NCBI RefSeq assembly: GCF_014805685.1
Contig: NC_060885.1
Span: 33,305,632 to 33,369,631 of the forward strand
Source of the DNA: Silurus meridionalis
Lineage: Eukaryota > Chordata > Actinopteri > Siluriformes > Siluridae
Direction of reading: 5' to 3'
DNA length: 64,000 nucleotides
Part shown: positions 1 through 12,442 of the stretch, one piece after another
How positions within the stretch are numbered: the stretch's first letter is position 1
Layout: every line of letters begins with the position of its first letter
The notes under the pieces: model-generated
The model's input: only the letters and a program-made list of their open reading frames with translations
Told to the model about the DNA's origin: nothing
Databases searched by the model: none
Made by a program: the position numbers and the translations under genes

Positions 1-1149
1 TTTTAGAGGTTAAAAGGAGAAATGCCGATCATTTAAAAAAAATCTTATTTTTTTTTTGTTAACTGGAATCCAGCGTTTGTTTATTAAACTCGTCCATTCT
101 CGTCTTATTGTACTAAATGTGCTCGAACGATGGGGTGTTCAATAGTAGCTTAATGATTCATTAAGGCTGAATAATGCAGAGGAAACAATAGAGAATAAAG
201 ACTCTTTTTTGCCCTCTGTTTAAAACCCTCTCCAGGTCCACTGTGCTTCTTCCTATGTCGTACTTCTAATGGTTAATGCTAGGAGGTGGGAAGAAACGGA
301 CGACCCTATACCATGTCAAATTGCCCTTTCTCTCCAGGGTCAGGACATTCTGTCTGGGTCCACTTGTGTCTTTTCCTCAGAAGTTTTCCCCCATTCATGG
401 AGACAATATAACTGTCAGTCTGAGCAACAGTTCCTGTTTCCACTGGCTCCACAACTCACAGGGTTACACAATATTTCACAGCACCAAACAATTGCCTGTC
501 TGCCCGGGCTAACCATATGGTTACTATGGGGCACAATATTGACACACATCACTAATTATACATAAAAAAATGCCGGATTTGGAGGAGGAGAAATGATACA
601 CACGCCAAGAAGGTGAGACGCTGCTCTTACTCTGTATTATTCGTTTACTTTCAATGTTTTTGTGATTGAAGCCTGAATATTGCATTTATATTTAACATGT
701 AAACCAGCCTGTTATACCGTTTTACATTCATAAATTAACATCTTTTTTAATTGGAGAATTCATTATTAAAGATAGCAGGATTAATTTTTTCTTAATATGT
801 TTTTTTAATCGTTCTGATACCTGTTTACAAACTACGAGGCAATCTGCAGAACTGTCTAAGCTCATTTCGAGACATTAGATTGCCTCAGTAAGCATAATAA
901 TTTCCGATTGCCTGCTGTACTGTGAAATTGTCACATTAGTTTTTAATTAGGTTTAAAAACCTTGTGCATGATTACGTTTGTTTAAGACAAAAACACAAGA
1001 TTTGAGAAGAAGAAAAAATAGGAAGCATCTCTTAACAACAGGTTTGCAGGAGAATGCTCGAATAGCTGAAGCCAGGAAACAACTTATTATTTAGTCTTTC
1101 TTGTGGGAGGAAAAAACGAATATTTTACGCATAAATTTTAAAGCGAGAA

Positions 1150-1152
<3 letters not shown>
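1..1152. other. Non-coding stretch, no gene seen
   Basis: AT-rich sequence with stop codons in all frames. The open frames at 269-565 are short, overlap each other and have no recognisable domain or splice context. Position 200-560 is slightly more GC-rich than its surroundings, but no motif in it could be named. Confidence 0.6.

Positions 1153-1211
<59 letters not shown>
1153..1211. repeat. (TG)n microsatellite
   Basis: About 29 uninterrupted TG dinucleotides can be read directly. It lies some 245 bp before a Tc1-type relic. Confidence 0.97.
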
Positions 1212-1214
<3 letters not shown>

Positions 1215-1456
1215 ATGCTCTCTCAGCCATTTTGTGACCCCCTACAAGGTGGGAAAGTGCACATGTCCATCAGCCCGTGACAAGCTCATGTAGGGCCAGA
1301 CTGCATCAAACTGCTCTACAGCCCATATGATTGACAGGCCCTCCTGTCATGCCTGACTGAAGAGGGGCGGAACTTCCTGCCTTTCACTGTTGGTGCAAAA
1401 GAGTGTGTATTTCAAATGGATTTTTTTTTCTTAGAAATATCAAAAAACATACAATA

Positions 1457-1943
1457 TACACCAATCAGGCATAACATTATGACCACCTGTGAAATATTGT
1501 GTCGGTTCGCCTTTTGCTGCCAAAACAGTCGTGAACCATCGATCATTAACAGCATGACCTTCTTCAGCAGTTTGATCTACAGGAGCTCGTCTGTTGGATC
1601 GGACCATCCTTCGATCCCCATGTGCATCAATGATCCTCAGCTGCACCATGCACATTTGATAGACACTGATCACTGCAGACCAGGACCAGCCCACAAAATC
1701 TGCAGTTTTGGAAACGCTCTGACCCAGTCGTCCAGACACCACAATTTGTCAAACTCGCTCAAATCCTTACGTTTGCCCATTTTTCCTGCTTCTAACATCA
1801 ACTTTGAGGAGAAAATGTTCACTTGCTGCATAATAAATCTATCCACCCACTCACAGGTGCCATGACGAAAAGATATTCAGTGGTATTCACTTCCATGCTC
1901 ATAATGTTCTAATGTCATAATGCTATATGATATATTAAGTGTA
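1457..1943 (-). mobile_element. Tc1-like transposon relic, internally deleted
   Basis: The left end begins TACACCAATCAGGCATAACA, a terminal sequence widespread in fish Tc1-like elements. The right end (about 1909-1943) holds a decayed inverted counterpart ending in GTGTA. On the minus strand a transposase N-terminus starts at 1780 with residues MGKRKDLSEF, followed by helix-turn-helix-like remnants (RLGQSVSKTA, then VRSNRRAPVDQ) and, after a deletion, a C-terminal scrap (VLAAKGEPTQY). An intact transposase of this group is roughly 330-350 residues. This copy is under 500 bp with frame breaks, so it is dead and non-autonomous. A sister copy lies at 41432-41949 in the opposite orientation. Confidence 0.85.
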
Positions 1944-1967
1944 TATTAAATATTTTCTTCCCTCAAT

Positions 1968-2205
1968 TCTGTTTTAATTCAGTTTTATTTGTTTAGCACT
2001 TTTAACAATAGACATTGTCCCAATGCAGCTTTATAGAGATAAATAGGTTATAAAATATTAATTTATATGTTACTGCGTATAAGTTAAACGCCTCTAAGTT
2101 TATCACTAATAAATGAGCCAGTGGTGATTGTAGAAAAGAAAAACTCCCTGAGATAATATGAGGAAAAAACCTCAAAAGGAACCAGGCTCATCTGGGTGGC
2201 ACCAA
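1968..2205 (+). repeat. Dispersed interspersed repeat (unnamed)
   Basis: It contains phrases seen repeatedly in ostariophysan non-coding DNA, including a block about an animal-wide 'lower case' tail: AAAAACTCCCTGAGAT near 2143 and GGAACCAGGCTCATCTGGGT near 2179. The family is recalled as a common repeat, but I cannot give it a formal name. It abuts a LINE-like fragment at its right end. Confidence 0.45.
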
Positions 2206-2224
2206 AAGTCCATTCATTACAGTT

Positions 2225-2375
2225 TTATCAGTGTCAGACAAGGTGAGGGAGGTGTGAGATGGTTTGGACATGTGCAGAAGAGGGGTATATCAGTAGAAGA
2301 ATGCTGAGGATGGAGCCACCAGGAAGGAGGAAAAGAGGAAGACCAAGGAGGAGGTTTATGGATGTGGTGATTACT
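2225..2375 (+). mobile_element. Non-LTR retrotransposon fragment (C-terminal coding end)
   Basis: The plus strand encodes RWFGHVQKRG in one frame. After a one-base shift it encodes YISRRMLRMEPPGRRKRGRP, then RRRFMDVV. This Arg/Pro-rich string is typical of the extreme C-terminus of vertebrate LINE reverse-transcriptase proteins. Only about 150 bp remain and the frame is broken, so it is a 5'-truncated dead copy. Confidence 0.7.
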
Positions 2376-2539
2376 TACTCCTACTGCAGTAAAATTCAAT
2401 TTGGGGAGAAAATTTTTATGAGCAGAAATTATAATATTGCTCAATTTAAGGTTAACTGGATATCTGGTAAACACTACGTTTATCTACTCAATGCTAGCTG
2501 TCTATACGCTTTTGGACTTAGCTCATGCTAATTCATGTA

Positions 2540-3840
2540 TCTTTAGCTGCAAAATTAGCTCTTGAGCAGAAATCCTCCTGAGTGATATTTATATACTGCA
2601 GCATTTATTCCAAAAAGATATATTTAGCCAAGACTACTGAGCTGATTTTAAGATTTTATACACAGGGTTTAAAACATTAAAAGATTTAGATAGCTACTCA
2701 CTCAGCATGCTAACATCTTACCTGTGCAGCAAAGTTTTTTGACTTTTTACAGTGAACTGCTTTATTTGGATTAGATCTGGAAATTGAATTGGTGCAAAAT
2801 TAGCACATACAGGCTTGCAAGCTAGCAAAGTTTAATTAAAATCAGTAAAATTGCAGTTAAAGTACCATTAAAATGGTGTGTTCTCACGTAGATTGTGAGA
2901 AAATATTGCTTTACAATTGGTTCAAATGCCTCTATAACGCATTCTAAACAACTAAGTAAAGATAACGCTTAGGCAAAACATTGCTCATGTCACATTGGCT
3001 TTCTTGTCTATCAAGGTTAAAATGTGCATGATGAAAAATGGCAACATATGCAGATGTTCTATAGGTATGGATTCCCTCAGCACCACATCTGGCCACACAG
3101 AAACCTGACATATTGGGCTCCATCTGCCTGGTGGGCTTGAACAGGGTCTAACTCGACCCAAAATAGGCAATTCCAACCGTTGCCATAAGTATTTATTTAT
3201 TTATTTATTGTTTAGCCGGGGCTGGGCAACAGCAGGTTTTTAGCACAGCCTAGAGAACAGAGCATAGCTCAAACTTTGGCAGCTTTGGAGCAGCTTCAGT
3301 CAGTCTGTTAGCATTTGTTTGACACTTACCTCTGCTTTTCTGGCAAATAAAAAAGGAGAAAAAAAAGCAATGCTCTTCTGCCCCAAGCGATAACGCTGTG
3401 CCGAGCCAAAGGCGCCATGCTAATATGAATGTCACCCCACATGGTATGTTCCATGAGGGAAATTGACTTCTTAGCCCAGTGCTGTCTTCGGCCATATGCT
3501 GATGTTTTCATATTCCAGAAAATCAGTTCGGGGACTCGTAAAGTTTCTTAAAGGCCAAATTATACCCTGATGCTGCAGCATGAAAGGGCCAGCCTTCTGT
3601 CACACTGCAAAGACTTAAGAGTAGCTCAGTACTCCTCTGGCAGCAAGCTGGAGGGGACACTGGCTCAGCTTATCTATTTTTCATATGCTGAAGCACACTC
3701 CGATACTAATGAGGCTGTAAACATGCTTACACCCTTTGAAAGACGGAATATAGCTGCTCTAAAATTGATCATAGCTTTGCAATTAAAGGAGGATTTTTTT
3801 TTTTTATCTGTAGCTAACAATGTATGATAAACAGTCAGTG
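2540..3840. other. Non-coding spacer
   Basis: AT-rich intergenic DNA. Overlapping minus-strand frames at 3250-3511 and the plus frame at 3570-3827 have no domain, splice or codon-use support. No gene seen. Confidence 0.55.
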
Positions 3841-3841
3841 T

Positions 3842-3909
3842 ATACATAAGTCCCCATAAGTCCTCCATAAGTCCCCATAAGTCCCCCATAAGTCCCCATA
3901 AGTTCCCAA
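3842..3909 (+). repeat. 10-bp tandem repeat (TCCCCATAAG units)
   Basis: Six to seven imperfect copies of a 10-bp unit, TCCCCATAAG, with CTC/CCC variants. Confidence 0.9.
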
Positions 3910-4968
3910 GAGACACCTTTAAGGGCATTCAGGTGAAAAAAAAAAGGAAGTCTCTTTTAAAGTATAATGTTGCACTGTAATATTTATTAAGTAAAAAGAA
4001 AATTTTTCAAACGTATTAAAAAACTTTTAAAGTCTCGTCTGCTCTTTGTCCTTTCACCTTTCATCAAGAGGCACCAAATGGCTATGTTTTGAGCAGGCAG
4101 ATTTCTAAGCATGACCTAGGGTCTGTTTTACCATACCACATAGCTTCCTGCAACATGTCACCAACGGCCTAAAGCGCCCGGACATTCGGCTGCCGGTTCC
4201 CCAAGTTCCAAATCAGTGCAGTTATGTAAGATGTCAGGGCTTTTTAAATGCCGAGCTCCGATGTCATTTGCACCGGATTATCTCTCCGTGCACAAGCTAA
4301 CAGATGCCGGGTCCAGCTGGTGCCGAAAAAGTTTATAGCCCAGTTGGAACGAGGGTCCTTACACCCTCTACAATGTTGGCCACCATCGCCTTTTTTAATG
4401 AGTCACGAATTGCCTGTTTATCTCCTGCTCCCTGCTGTTTCGGCATTTTCCCTTCCAGAACAATCCCAGAAACACATGCTGCTACAGACGCAAGTGCAAT
4501 GTGCACAGACATTTGGAGCCAAATTGTTACAAGGAACAAAGTTTTTTTTTTTTTTCCTTTTTTTTTCTTCTTCGCTCTCTCACTCCCTTTCTCTTTCTTT
4601 TAATCTTGGGCATCAAAATGTGAGAAGGATTACAGGATGCGCAGTAAAACAGAGACTCAGATGTTCTGTTTGACCCTTTCAATATGGTCAGCCAGACAAA
4701 GCCGGGCTTATTTGCGGGCTCAACAAACACTCAAATGACTCTATAATTGGCACACTTTGTTGTTCGTGTTTTGGCTCTCTCCAAAACTGTGCTAAACACT
4801 CTCTGTAATGGCTTTACATTATGACAACACATGGCTCACACTGAAAGAGGCCGGTGCTGGCAAGGCCTCGAAGAAGTAGCAGGTGGTGTTGACAGTTTCG
4901 CTTAAAAAGTTGAGCTGAAAGTTACGAGCTCACCATCGGCGTAGCAGTGAGGCTCAGAGCGCAATGCG
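3910..4968. other. Non-coding spacer
   Basis: Low-complexity T-rich tract at 4541-4600. The open frames at 4248-4673 are mutually overlapping and carry homopolymer-coded Phe/Leu/Ser runs, so they are not credible. The interval 4130-4540 has higher GC and no recognisable repeat. Confidence 0.5.
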
Positions 4969-5016
4969 GTGTGTGTGTGTGTGTGTTTAGGTGTGTGTGT
5001 GTGTGTGTGTGTGTGT
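4969..5016. repeat. (GT)n microsatellite, interrupted
   Basis: Two GT runs are separated by TTAG at about 4987. Confidence 0.95.
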
Positions 5017-5177
5017 ACGGACAAACTGTGATAGAAAACACACTGAACTAAAGGAAGGTTGTCAAAATATAATCATAGTTTGTCATATTTTTAAAACATG
5101 AAAACATTCTCCCTTTTTTGTTAATTGATTTGTTTCAGTTTTTTTAGTAACAATCAATAAGTAATAATTGAGTAATA

Positions 5178-5224
5178 ATTATAATAATAATAATAATAAT
5201 TAAAGTAAAAAATAATAATAATAG
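5178..5224. repeat. (AAT)n-rich microsatellite
   Basis: Imperfect trinucleotide AAT/TAA run in an AT-rich context. Confidence 0.85.
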
Positions 5225-6927
5225 CAAATAGTAAAAGTAATGGGCTTTCTATTGAATTAGATTTAAAACGTATGAAATTCTTTTTAATTTTTGCCACATT
5301 TTATGACAAATTGTCTTCCTATTAATAAATATATTATTTTTATATTTTTTAACTCGTTGATTTTACATTAGCTGACTGCATATGGCTTTTTCTTCATGTG
5401 TGCTGCAGAATAGCATAAAGTTCTGCATGGCTATAGAACTGACTTACAGCCCCTGCAGAAAAAAAAAAACAAGTATCTGTGGAATCTTGGCAGAAGAGAG
5501 TCGCCGCCCAGCAGCATGACATTTTTTCATTCTGTGACGGAGCCCTTTTGTGGCTGGCATAGGAGGGTTAGCCTTTTGCATTCTTCTCATTGTACAGGTC
5601 ACTCAGGCAGAGGCGGCCAACTAGAAAAGATCCTGCGAGGCTGGAGACAATGGCCTTAGCCGCCCCATAAATGTTGTCCCTTCTGTATTGGCCCATTGAC
5701 TCGCTGCTTCCCCGCCAAGATGTCACTGTTCGACCAGTCCTTCTTAAAACGGCTTAATTAGCTCAAAAGCCGAACGCTTGTCCCAGCGTGTTTGTGTTAA
5801 AATAAAAAGGCAGAATGAGGTGAAAAAGAGTCCCTCTTGTTCCGTTCATTGTCTGTTCGCTTGCTCCAGACAGACGCCTTTCGGTTTCTTCGCTGGCTAA
5901 CGCAAATATAACAACACTCCTTTCATTTGGCGGATCCTGAGTTAATTACGGAAGACGCGATCTGAGCTTTCTGTACTAACAGATTAAAATGATAGCTGCA
6001 ATTTTGCGTTTATCTTTTACACAATCAAAAAATTGATAATAAATTGGTTCTACTCTAATAATTAATTATTAATCAGGAATCTGGCACTAGGAACTTTAGA
6101 TATTATGATAGAACCTTTCTAAAAGCACTTTACTTTACTTTTGCTGGTTTGTATGATGCATGAGGGATGGTGTAGCGCACCGCTGTTTCTTTCAGCCTTG
6201 TTCCTTGTCTCCCTTTTAGCGCAGGGCCCCGTTATTCCTTTATCCCGCTCACTTCAAAGACCCAAAACAGATTGATTCTCATGTGAACACATCCAAAGCG
6301 GGACCCCAGTTTTCTGCGCCTGCTTTGAACTGCTGGCTGCCTGTTTACCGCCTGTTTGTGAGCCGCCGCGTGAGGATGGACCGTGGCAATCAGAAAACAA
6401 ACTCCTATTCACAGGGCCATGTCAAAGGTGATCGGCAGCCTGTAGCGCCGCTCTATGGGATTGCTGCCCCCTCCCATTCGCTCCTCTTCTCAAGAGCTGC
6501 TCGGTTGCCATGGCTGTGTACCTGGCCGATGTCTATCTTGTCTGTGTGGGAATGCCCATTAGGCACTTTGTCAGGGTGATCAATTGGGATGCTGCCCTTT
6601 TTTTGTGCTTTGACAATAGAAGCAGGAGTAGAGGGAAAAAAAACTTACTTCCCATCAGCCACTGGGATGCAGTCAACATAGTGGATACAGGATTCAGACA
6701 ATTGTACAGTTGGTATATTTCATGTATTTTATTGTATTTCCAGCCCAAACAGGCCTCGACTAGCACTACTTTTTGACCATAATATGCAATAATTGTTTTA
6801 TAGAGGTACATGGGGAAGTGATCCTATGACATTGTGAGGCATATCAAAGTAGTAGTATTATAGATTTAATGTCATGAGCAAATTAAAGACCTAAAAAAAT
6901 GTATCTTAATCCACATTTATCTCAAAT
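5225..6927. other. Non-coding spacer with GC-richer islands
   Basis: Two islands, about 5490-5960 and 6170-6560, are repeat-poor and distinctly more GC-rich than the flanks. They could be conserved regulatory DNA near the olig gene, but nothing here proves function. The open frame at 6283-6579 lacks any domain. Confidence 0.4.
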
Positions 6928-6982
6928 CACATATATTATATTATATTATATTTTATTATATTATATTATATTATATTATATT
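6928..6982. repeat. (ATATT)n pentanucleotide repeat
   Basis: About ten imperfect ATATT/TTATA units. Confidence 0.9.
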
Positions 6983-8146
6983 TGGTCTATACATACAAAA
7001 TCATGGTCATTTAATTAATTTGTAAAAGCAGTCTGATTGATCCCAGATTGCTTTAGCATTACATTAACCTACATATTTAAACTTTTTGCCACATATTTTA
7101 AAAACCAAAAAAGGGACCCAAAATGATCTCATGCTCTGAACGTCAGTGTGTAGACTCACCCGTCATTTTCACTTTTGACAAGAAAAGACATATAACTGAC
7201 ATAAGTTTTTTTCCTAACAAATACAGGCCTCCAGAGGCCTGCAGACTGAACCATATTTAACCCTTATGTGCCAGACCACCCGCTAGTGTCCGTGTCATTG
7301 ACTGGCTATTCATGAATGGCACTGGGCCATCATCGAATATGATATAGAGCAGGTTCCGAAAGGGATCATGAAGCCAGGATGCTGATTTATGAGCTGCAGA
7401 CCTGAACATATTTAGTATATGCCTTGTGTCCAGACAAAGCGTCCTAAGAGCACAATGAGGCGGCGACATAAATTGCCTTGTTTTTAAGCGATAGAACTTT
7501 TATATGAGGGGTGTGAGCATAAAAAATCCATTGGTTCTCAGGTTATATCGCTCCGGGGGACCTCAGGCTTCAGAGTTGTTCAATTCCAACTGGACTTTGA
7601 GCGTTGATCAAATTTATTTTGTGAACAGAAAGGATTAGAAAAATCACAGGGTGAACGGATATCAGAAAAGCTCAGGTTGTGACCTTTAATTTTCTCAACT
7701 CCAACTATTTACAAGCTACTCAAGCTATTTCTCCAACCTTGTATTCCCCAGTGGAGAGGAGGCTAAACCCATTCTCATTGTGTTCCCCTTTAGATGACCT
7801 CAGCTCCATGACCTCCAGTACACAGAAAAGATAAAGAACAATCGCATCAGATTAGTTATTATTGCTGATCATGATGGAGAGGATTCTAAGCTCAGTCCAA
7901 CATCAGTCCTGGTTGGTAGATTGAATTATGATATTCTCGTTTAGGATGCTATCAGAAAGTGGGCAGGTAACATTTTTTCCCTTTACTGTTTTTGAGAGAT
8001 GAGCCCCCATGTTGTGCCCTTGACTGTGGGAGAATGAGAACAAACACATCGGAGAACAAAACACAGGGCGCTCTGGCTTTTCACAACCTATTAATTAAAT
8101 CTGAAGTAACAATAGAGCTTCAGAGATCAGAGAGACAGAGAGAGAT

Positions 8147-8148
<2 letters not shown>
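6983..8148. other. Non-coding spacer, no gene seen
   Basis: No domain-bearing frame. Moderately GC-rich at 7240-7460 with no named motif. Confidence 0.5.

Positions 8149-8184
<36 letters not shown>
8149..8184. repeat. (AG)n microsatellite
   Basis: Purine-only AG run inside a longer purine-rich stretch (8110-8220). An open frame across it is a low-complexity artefact. Confidence 0.95.
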
Positions 8185-8192
<8 letters not shown>

Positions 8193-8335
8193 GTAGAGAG
8201 AAGACTAAATAGAGAGAAGCCAAACTAAAGATAATAGACCTTTATATTTTATATAATAAAAAAAAATGTTTCTTGAATGTGTAAATTATATAGTATAACA
8301 TAAAGTACAGTATATGATCACTGAGAAAATAAATA

Positions 8336-8745
8336 TGAGGTGGTATCAAAATGTTTTGAGAACAGTTTTCTAACACGCCAACAGATGGCAGCACAAGGCT
8401 ACCGCTCAGTCACAGGGAGCACCAAACTTCATAAGTCAGTGCGCCAAAAGACATTGTCCTGTGTTCATCTGGAGCTGTGCAACTGGTGCTATTCTGACCA
8501 CGTGTGTTACCACGACTGCTATTCTGGCTACGTGTGCATCCTGTCACTGAGCTCTCCTCACAACATGATTTCCCTATTTGCGAGATTTGGCTCCTGCGGA
8601 CTTCGCCCTCTTCCCGAAAATGAAGATCTAGCACAAAGGTCACAGTTTTGACACCATTGCGGAGATGCAGCGTGAAACGCAGAAGGTTCGAAAAGAAGAC
8701 TGTCATGACACGTTCCAGAAGTGGCAGAAATGCTGGAAGTAAAGT
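8336..8745 (+). mobile_element. mariner-like transposon relic (internally deleted copy 1)
   Basis: Starts TGAGGTGGTATCAAAATGTT, matching the start of a second copy at about 48171. Near its right side the plus strand reads as a decayed mariner transposase C-terminus: a Pro-x-Asp-Phe-Ala-Leu-Phe-Pro-Lys-like segment (near 8600-8625), then FDTIAEMQRETQK (near 8650-8690), then FQKWQKCW. A full mariner is about 1.3 kb. This is near 400 bp with most of the catalytic domain missing. The right terminal repeat is not clearly preserved, so the end is approximate. Confidence 0.7.
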
Positions 8746-11700
8746 CAAACTGGAATAGACCATACTTGTCAGCATAAACCTGTATCATTATGAGATAAAT
8801 GTGGTGAGAAAGAAGAATTGATTTGCAGTGACCTATCCATCTAAAAAGACAATTGGACCTGAACCATGGCAGCAAAATCTACAAAATACTGTAACAAAGT
8901 CAATCAGAATCATTCCTTTTTATTTGTGGAGTCCTCTTCTTCACTATGGACCCACCCTTTTAGATTGTAAGCTAATTTGCATAATATGTTTCAAAACCTT
9001 TCATTTGATTTTTACCATAAACATTAAAAACCATAGCAATCTTAGTAAACAATATGGCCGACACGACAGCCGATCCTTCCAGGGTTGAGTATGGGTCACT
9101 CAAATATGTTTATGTTTAAAGGATCGGCACAAACCTTTAAACTTATGCAATAGTAAAAAAAATAACAATATAATCTCGATCTTCAGTGTCACCCAAAAGT
9201 TTTTACAAAGCATCTTTGTGGCGAAATTTGCTGTCAAATTAAATTAAATTGAATGGCATTGAGGATTCAGGACTGAGCAAGTAAGCAATGGCAGGGGACA
9301 AAGGGTGCTTGGAACCAGAAATAGCATTAGATATCCTGAAAAAGCACAAACCTTTGTGGTAAGTACAGTCGCATACAGAGAATCCAGGATCACATCCAGC
9401 CATGCTAAACCTGCCCTGTAGCTTCTGGAGTTGTCACTGCTGACAACAACTAAAGTGTCAGGATGGCAGGGTCTGCCACAGAGGTGTTTAGTCCCCACAG
9501 TCATAAATCATATTTTTGGACAGCTTTGTTCCCAGCTCCTTTAATCCACTCACATGGAGAGCAAACTCGGTGCAGTCTCCTGGAAGTGGCAATGCTACGA
9601 CTGATCTATTCAACACGCCAGTGCTGAATTAAGAGGAATTTTGTAAGAGCCTTGGGTTTATGCAGGGTTCAAGATTATGTGCATTTTCAGTTCAAATCAG
9701 TTAGCCATACGCACAGTACAATTTGATTGTTAATGCAAAGATTCAGTAGCTACCAATTGTTACCTGACTCACGTTCTTTCTTTAAAACCTGAAACAGGCT
9801 TGCTATTAATATAAGAATTATAATGAGATGGACTATTTTAAGCATCAGAGACACAAGTCACACGGTCTAGTCCATTTACATTAGTTTAATAATTTGTTTT
9901 TTTTCCAGTAAATGACAATTAAAAAAGCAATTCATAACAAATCAAATTAATCAATTAAAATCAACTAAATTCAAATCCAAATCACAATAATATTAAAGAT
10001 AATAATTCTATATGATTATAATCCAACTCAGGATTTAAACCAATTCATATTCACACCTTATTATTTCTAGTACTGAGTTTCTAATGCACAGCAGATTTCA
10101 TTTATCCATAAAGTTCTAACCATTTCCTGTGTAGAATTCCTTATATTTCATATCAACAGTTTATCCAAATGATAATATCACTATATACAGTATGTCACTC
10201 TCAGTTCGTTAATGATGCATGAGCTCCTGGAGAAAGCCAGATACTTCAAACCAGATTAATAATCTGTAAACTTGCACCATGCAGGTAAATAAAGATAAAT
10301 GAGATGATAGCGTAGAGCAAACAGACGAAGGCAGTGATCGGCGTTGAGTTTATTAAGCCAAATGAATTACGATGTCTTTAACTAACTGACAGATTACTTA
10401 GCTGCTCGGGCAGCACCGTATTCGCACCCAATGGAGCTTCTCGAGGGACTTGTGTGCAACGGCGTCCCGTTGCCAGATCTATTTTTCACTCAATTTAGCG
10501 CCAAATGACGGCTAACCTGCAGGTCCTCCCTCTGGGTGAGGTTTATGCAATGATTAATGGCGAGTGTTGGGCTTCCTCTACCTGGGGGACTGCCCCATCT
10601 GCAGAGTGATGTCAGGTGGAATAGGGGTGCCCGCAGGTGGCCACTCTTGACTGGCAGCTTCCCTTTGCCTCGGGCAATCTCGCCACGTTAAGTGGCCTCA
10701 GAGAGGCAGCTTCCGCTGCTATATCACCTGCCACCGTCTAGCCTAGCCTGGCATCTGCGCTCATTCTGTCGGCACGCCGAAAAACAGGTTACAGTCTGAG
10801 CAATGCTTTCAAGTCAAAAGAGCTGTAGTGCTTGACCCGATGTCCTGCTCGCAAACAATCGGACCATGAATCCATTTTATTTGTATTTTATTAAATGCTT
10901 TGAAAGACTAGTTTTTAAGATTGTTTGGTAGATTTCCAGGTCATTTTGTGGATAGAAAATGAATGCTGGATCTTTAGAAAAACACCAGAGAAAAAAATAT
11001 TTCTGCAGTTCTGTAGCAAGTACAACCATTTAAAAACTCTCTTCTGCACAAGCCATTCGTCTTATCCAGATCCTGAAATAAAGCAGATAGTGACTGAGAT
11101 GAAAGCCATAAAGCTGAAATAACACACACCCGCCTGGCTTCAAACTCCTGCCATGATTTAGATTTGCAGTACAAAAAAAAAATTCTTGAAGTTTTGTTGA
11201 GAAACTGCTATAATGACGAGTCGGGAAATGTTTATTTATATGTCCATTTTTTACGCATGAACAGGCTGTCTCTTTCATTCCGTCAAAAGAAGACTGCACA
11301 GATGCCGGTCGGACAGTTATCAAATTAAGACTTTTGGACAGGTTTACAGGCTCTGGCTGTCAGCTCCCTTCTGGGTGGAAATCATCTGATACGGCTCTGA
11401 TAGTGATTAATGAGCGCACTAATCTGGTGGATCGTTCCTCCGCTGATAGACACATCACTGAGGGTCTGCTTGGCTGGCACCCACTCCATTTGATTTCCAC
11501 TGGGTCCCGTGCCAAAAGAGACAAATCTGGCAGAAACTGAGTGAACTACTTTTGGGCTTGGCCAGCACTAATATAAGATATTCGGCAGTACTACCTGACT
11601 CGACTCGGGCAAAGCACACGAGGACTGGTGCAATAAAAGAACTCACAATTTGTAAAGCAGTTTGTATGTTCTGGTTGCCTTTTTGAACGTGTATCTTCAT

Positions 11701-11961
11701 TAATAAACTAGCTGGAAATGGGCCAGAATATAATTGTAACACCCCACACAATAGTTATCAAGTGTGTAATACATGCCCTTACACCCAGTACATCTTCACT
11801 CTTAATAATAATAATAATAATACAGTTATAAATAATTTATATCCAGGATTGTTTTTCCTCTACTCTATTCATTATGGTTGTTGTTGACACATGAAATTAA
11901 ATATTTGTAATTTACACTGGGAATCGTGAACATATAGAATAGATTTAGTGTCTTACTATAA

Positions 11962-11962
<1 letters not shown>
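8746..11962. other. Long non-coding spacer with a GC-richer island at 10320-10860
   Basis: Mostly AT-rich with no coding evidence. The 10320-10860 interval is repeat-poor and GC-richer, with sharp AT-rich borders on both sides, which fits a conserved non-coding element. This is inference from composition only. Confidence 0.4.
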
Positions 11963-12040
<78 letters not shown>

Positions 12041-12056
12041 ATATATATATATATAT
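11963..12056. repeat. (ATCT)n then (AT)n compound microsatellite
   Basis: About 19 ATCT units run directly into a short AT run. Confidence 0.97.
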
Positions 12057-12365
12057 AGTAGTTTTCTGAAATTTTTTTACCATTCTGTTTATACCTTGTG
12101 GAAGCATTTTTAATGTTAATGTAATGTTTGTCTCTTACCATGAAAACCGAAAGTAAATTATTTAACTCACTGTAATACGTATATTAAAATAGCAAAATAT
12201 CATTGGTATTCTATAGCTATACTTGAGTATTATAATGTAGGCAACATATGAACCTTTATTGAATTATGCAGAACATTATTTCTTGCAGCTTTTGGCTTGA
12301 AAGTTCAGATTCTCCATTTGAGACAGTTATATTTTTTTATGAAGAAAATATATTTTTTACTCTAG

Positions 12366-12369
<4 letters not shown>

Positions 12370-12436
<67 letters not shown>
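12370..12436. repeat. (TA)n microsatellite
   Basis: About 33 uninterrupted TA dinucleotides, self-complementary and able to extrude a cruciform. Confidence 0.97.

Positions 12437-12442
<6 letters not shown>

Noticed and set aside
1416..1865. 149-residue plus-strand frame
   Set aside because: It reads the antisense strand of a Tc1 relic. The true coding remnant is on the minus strand.
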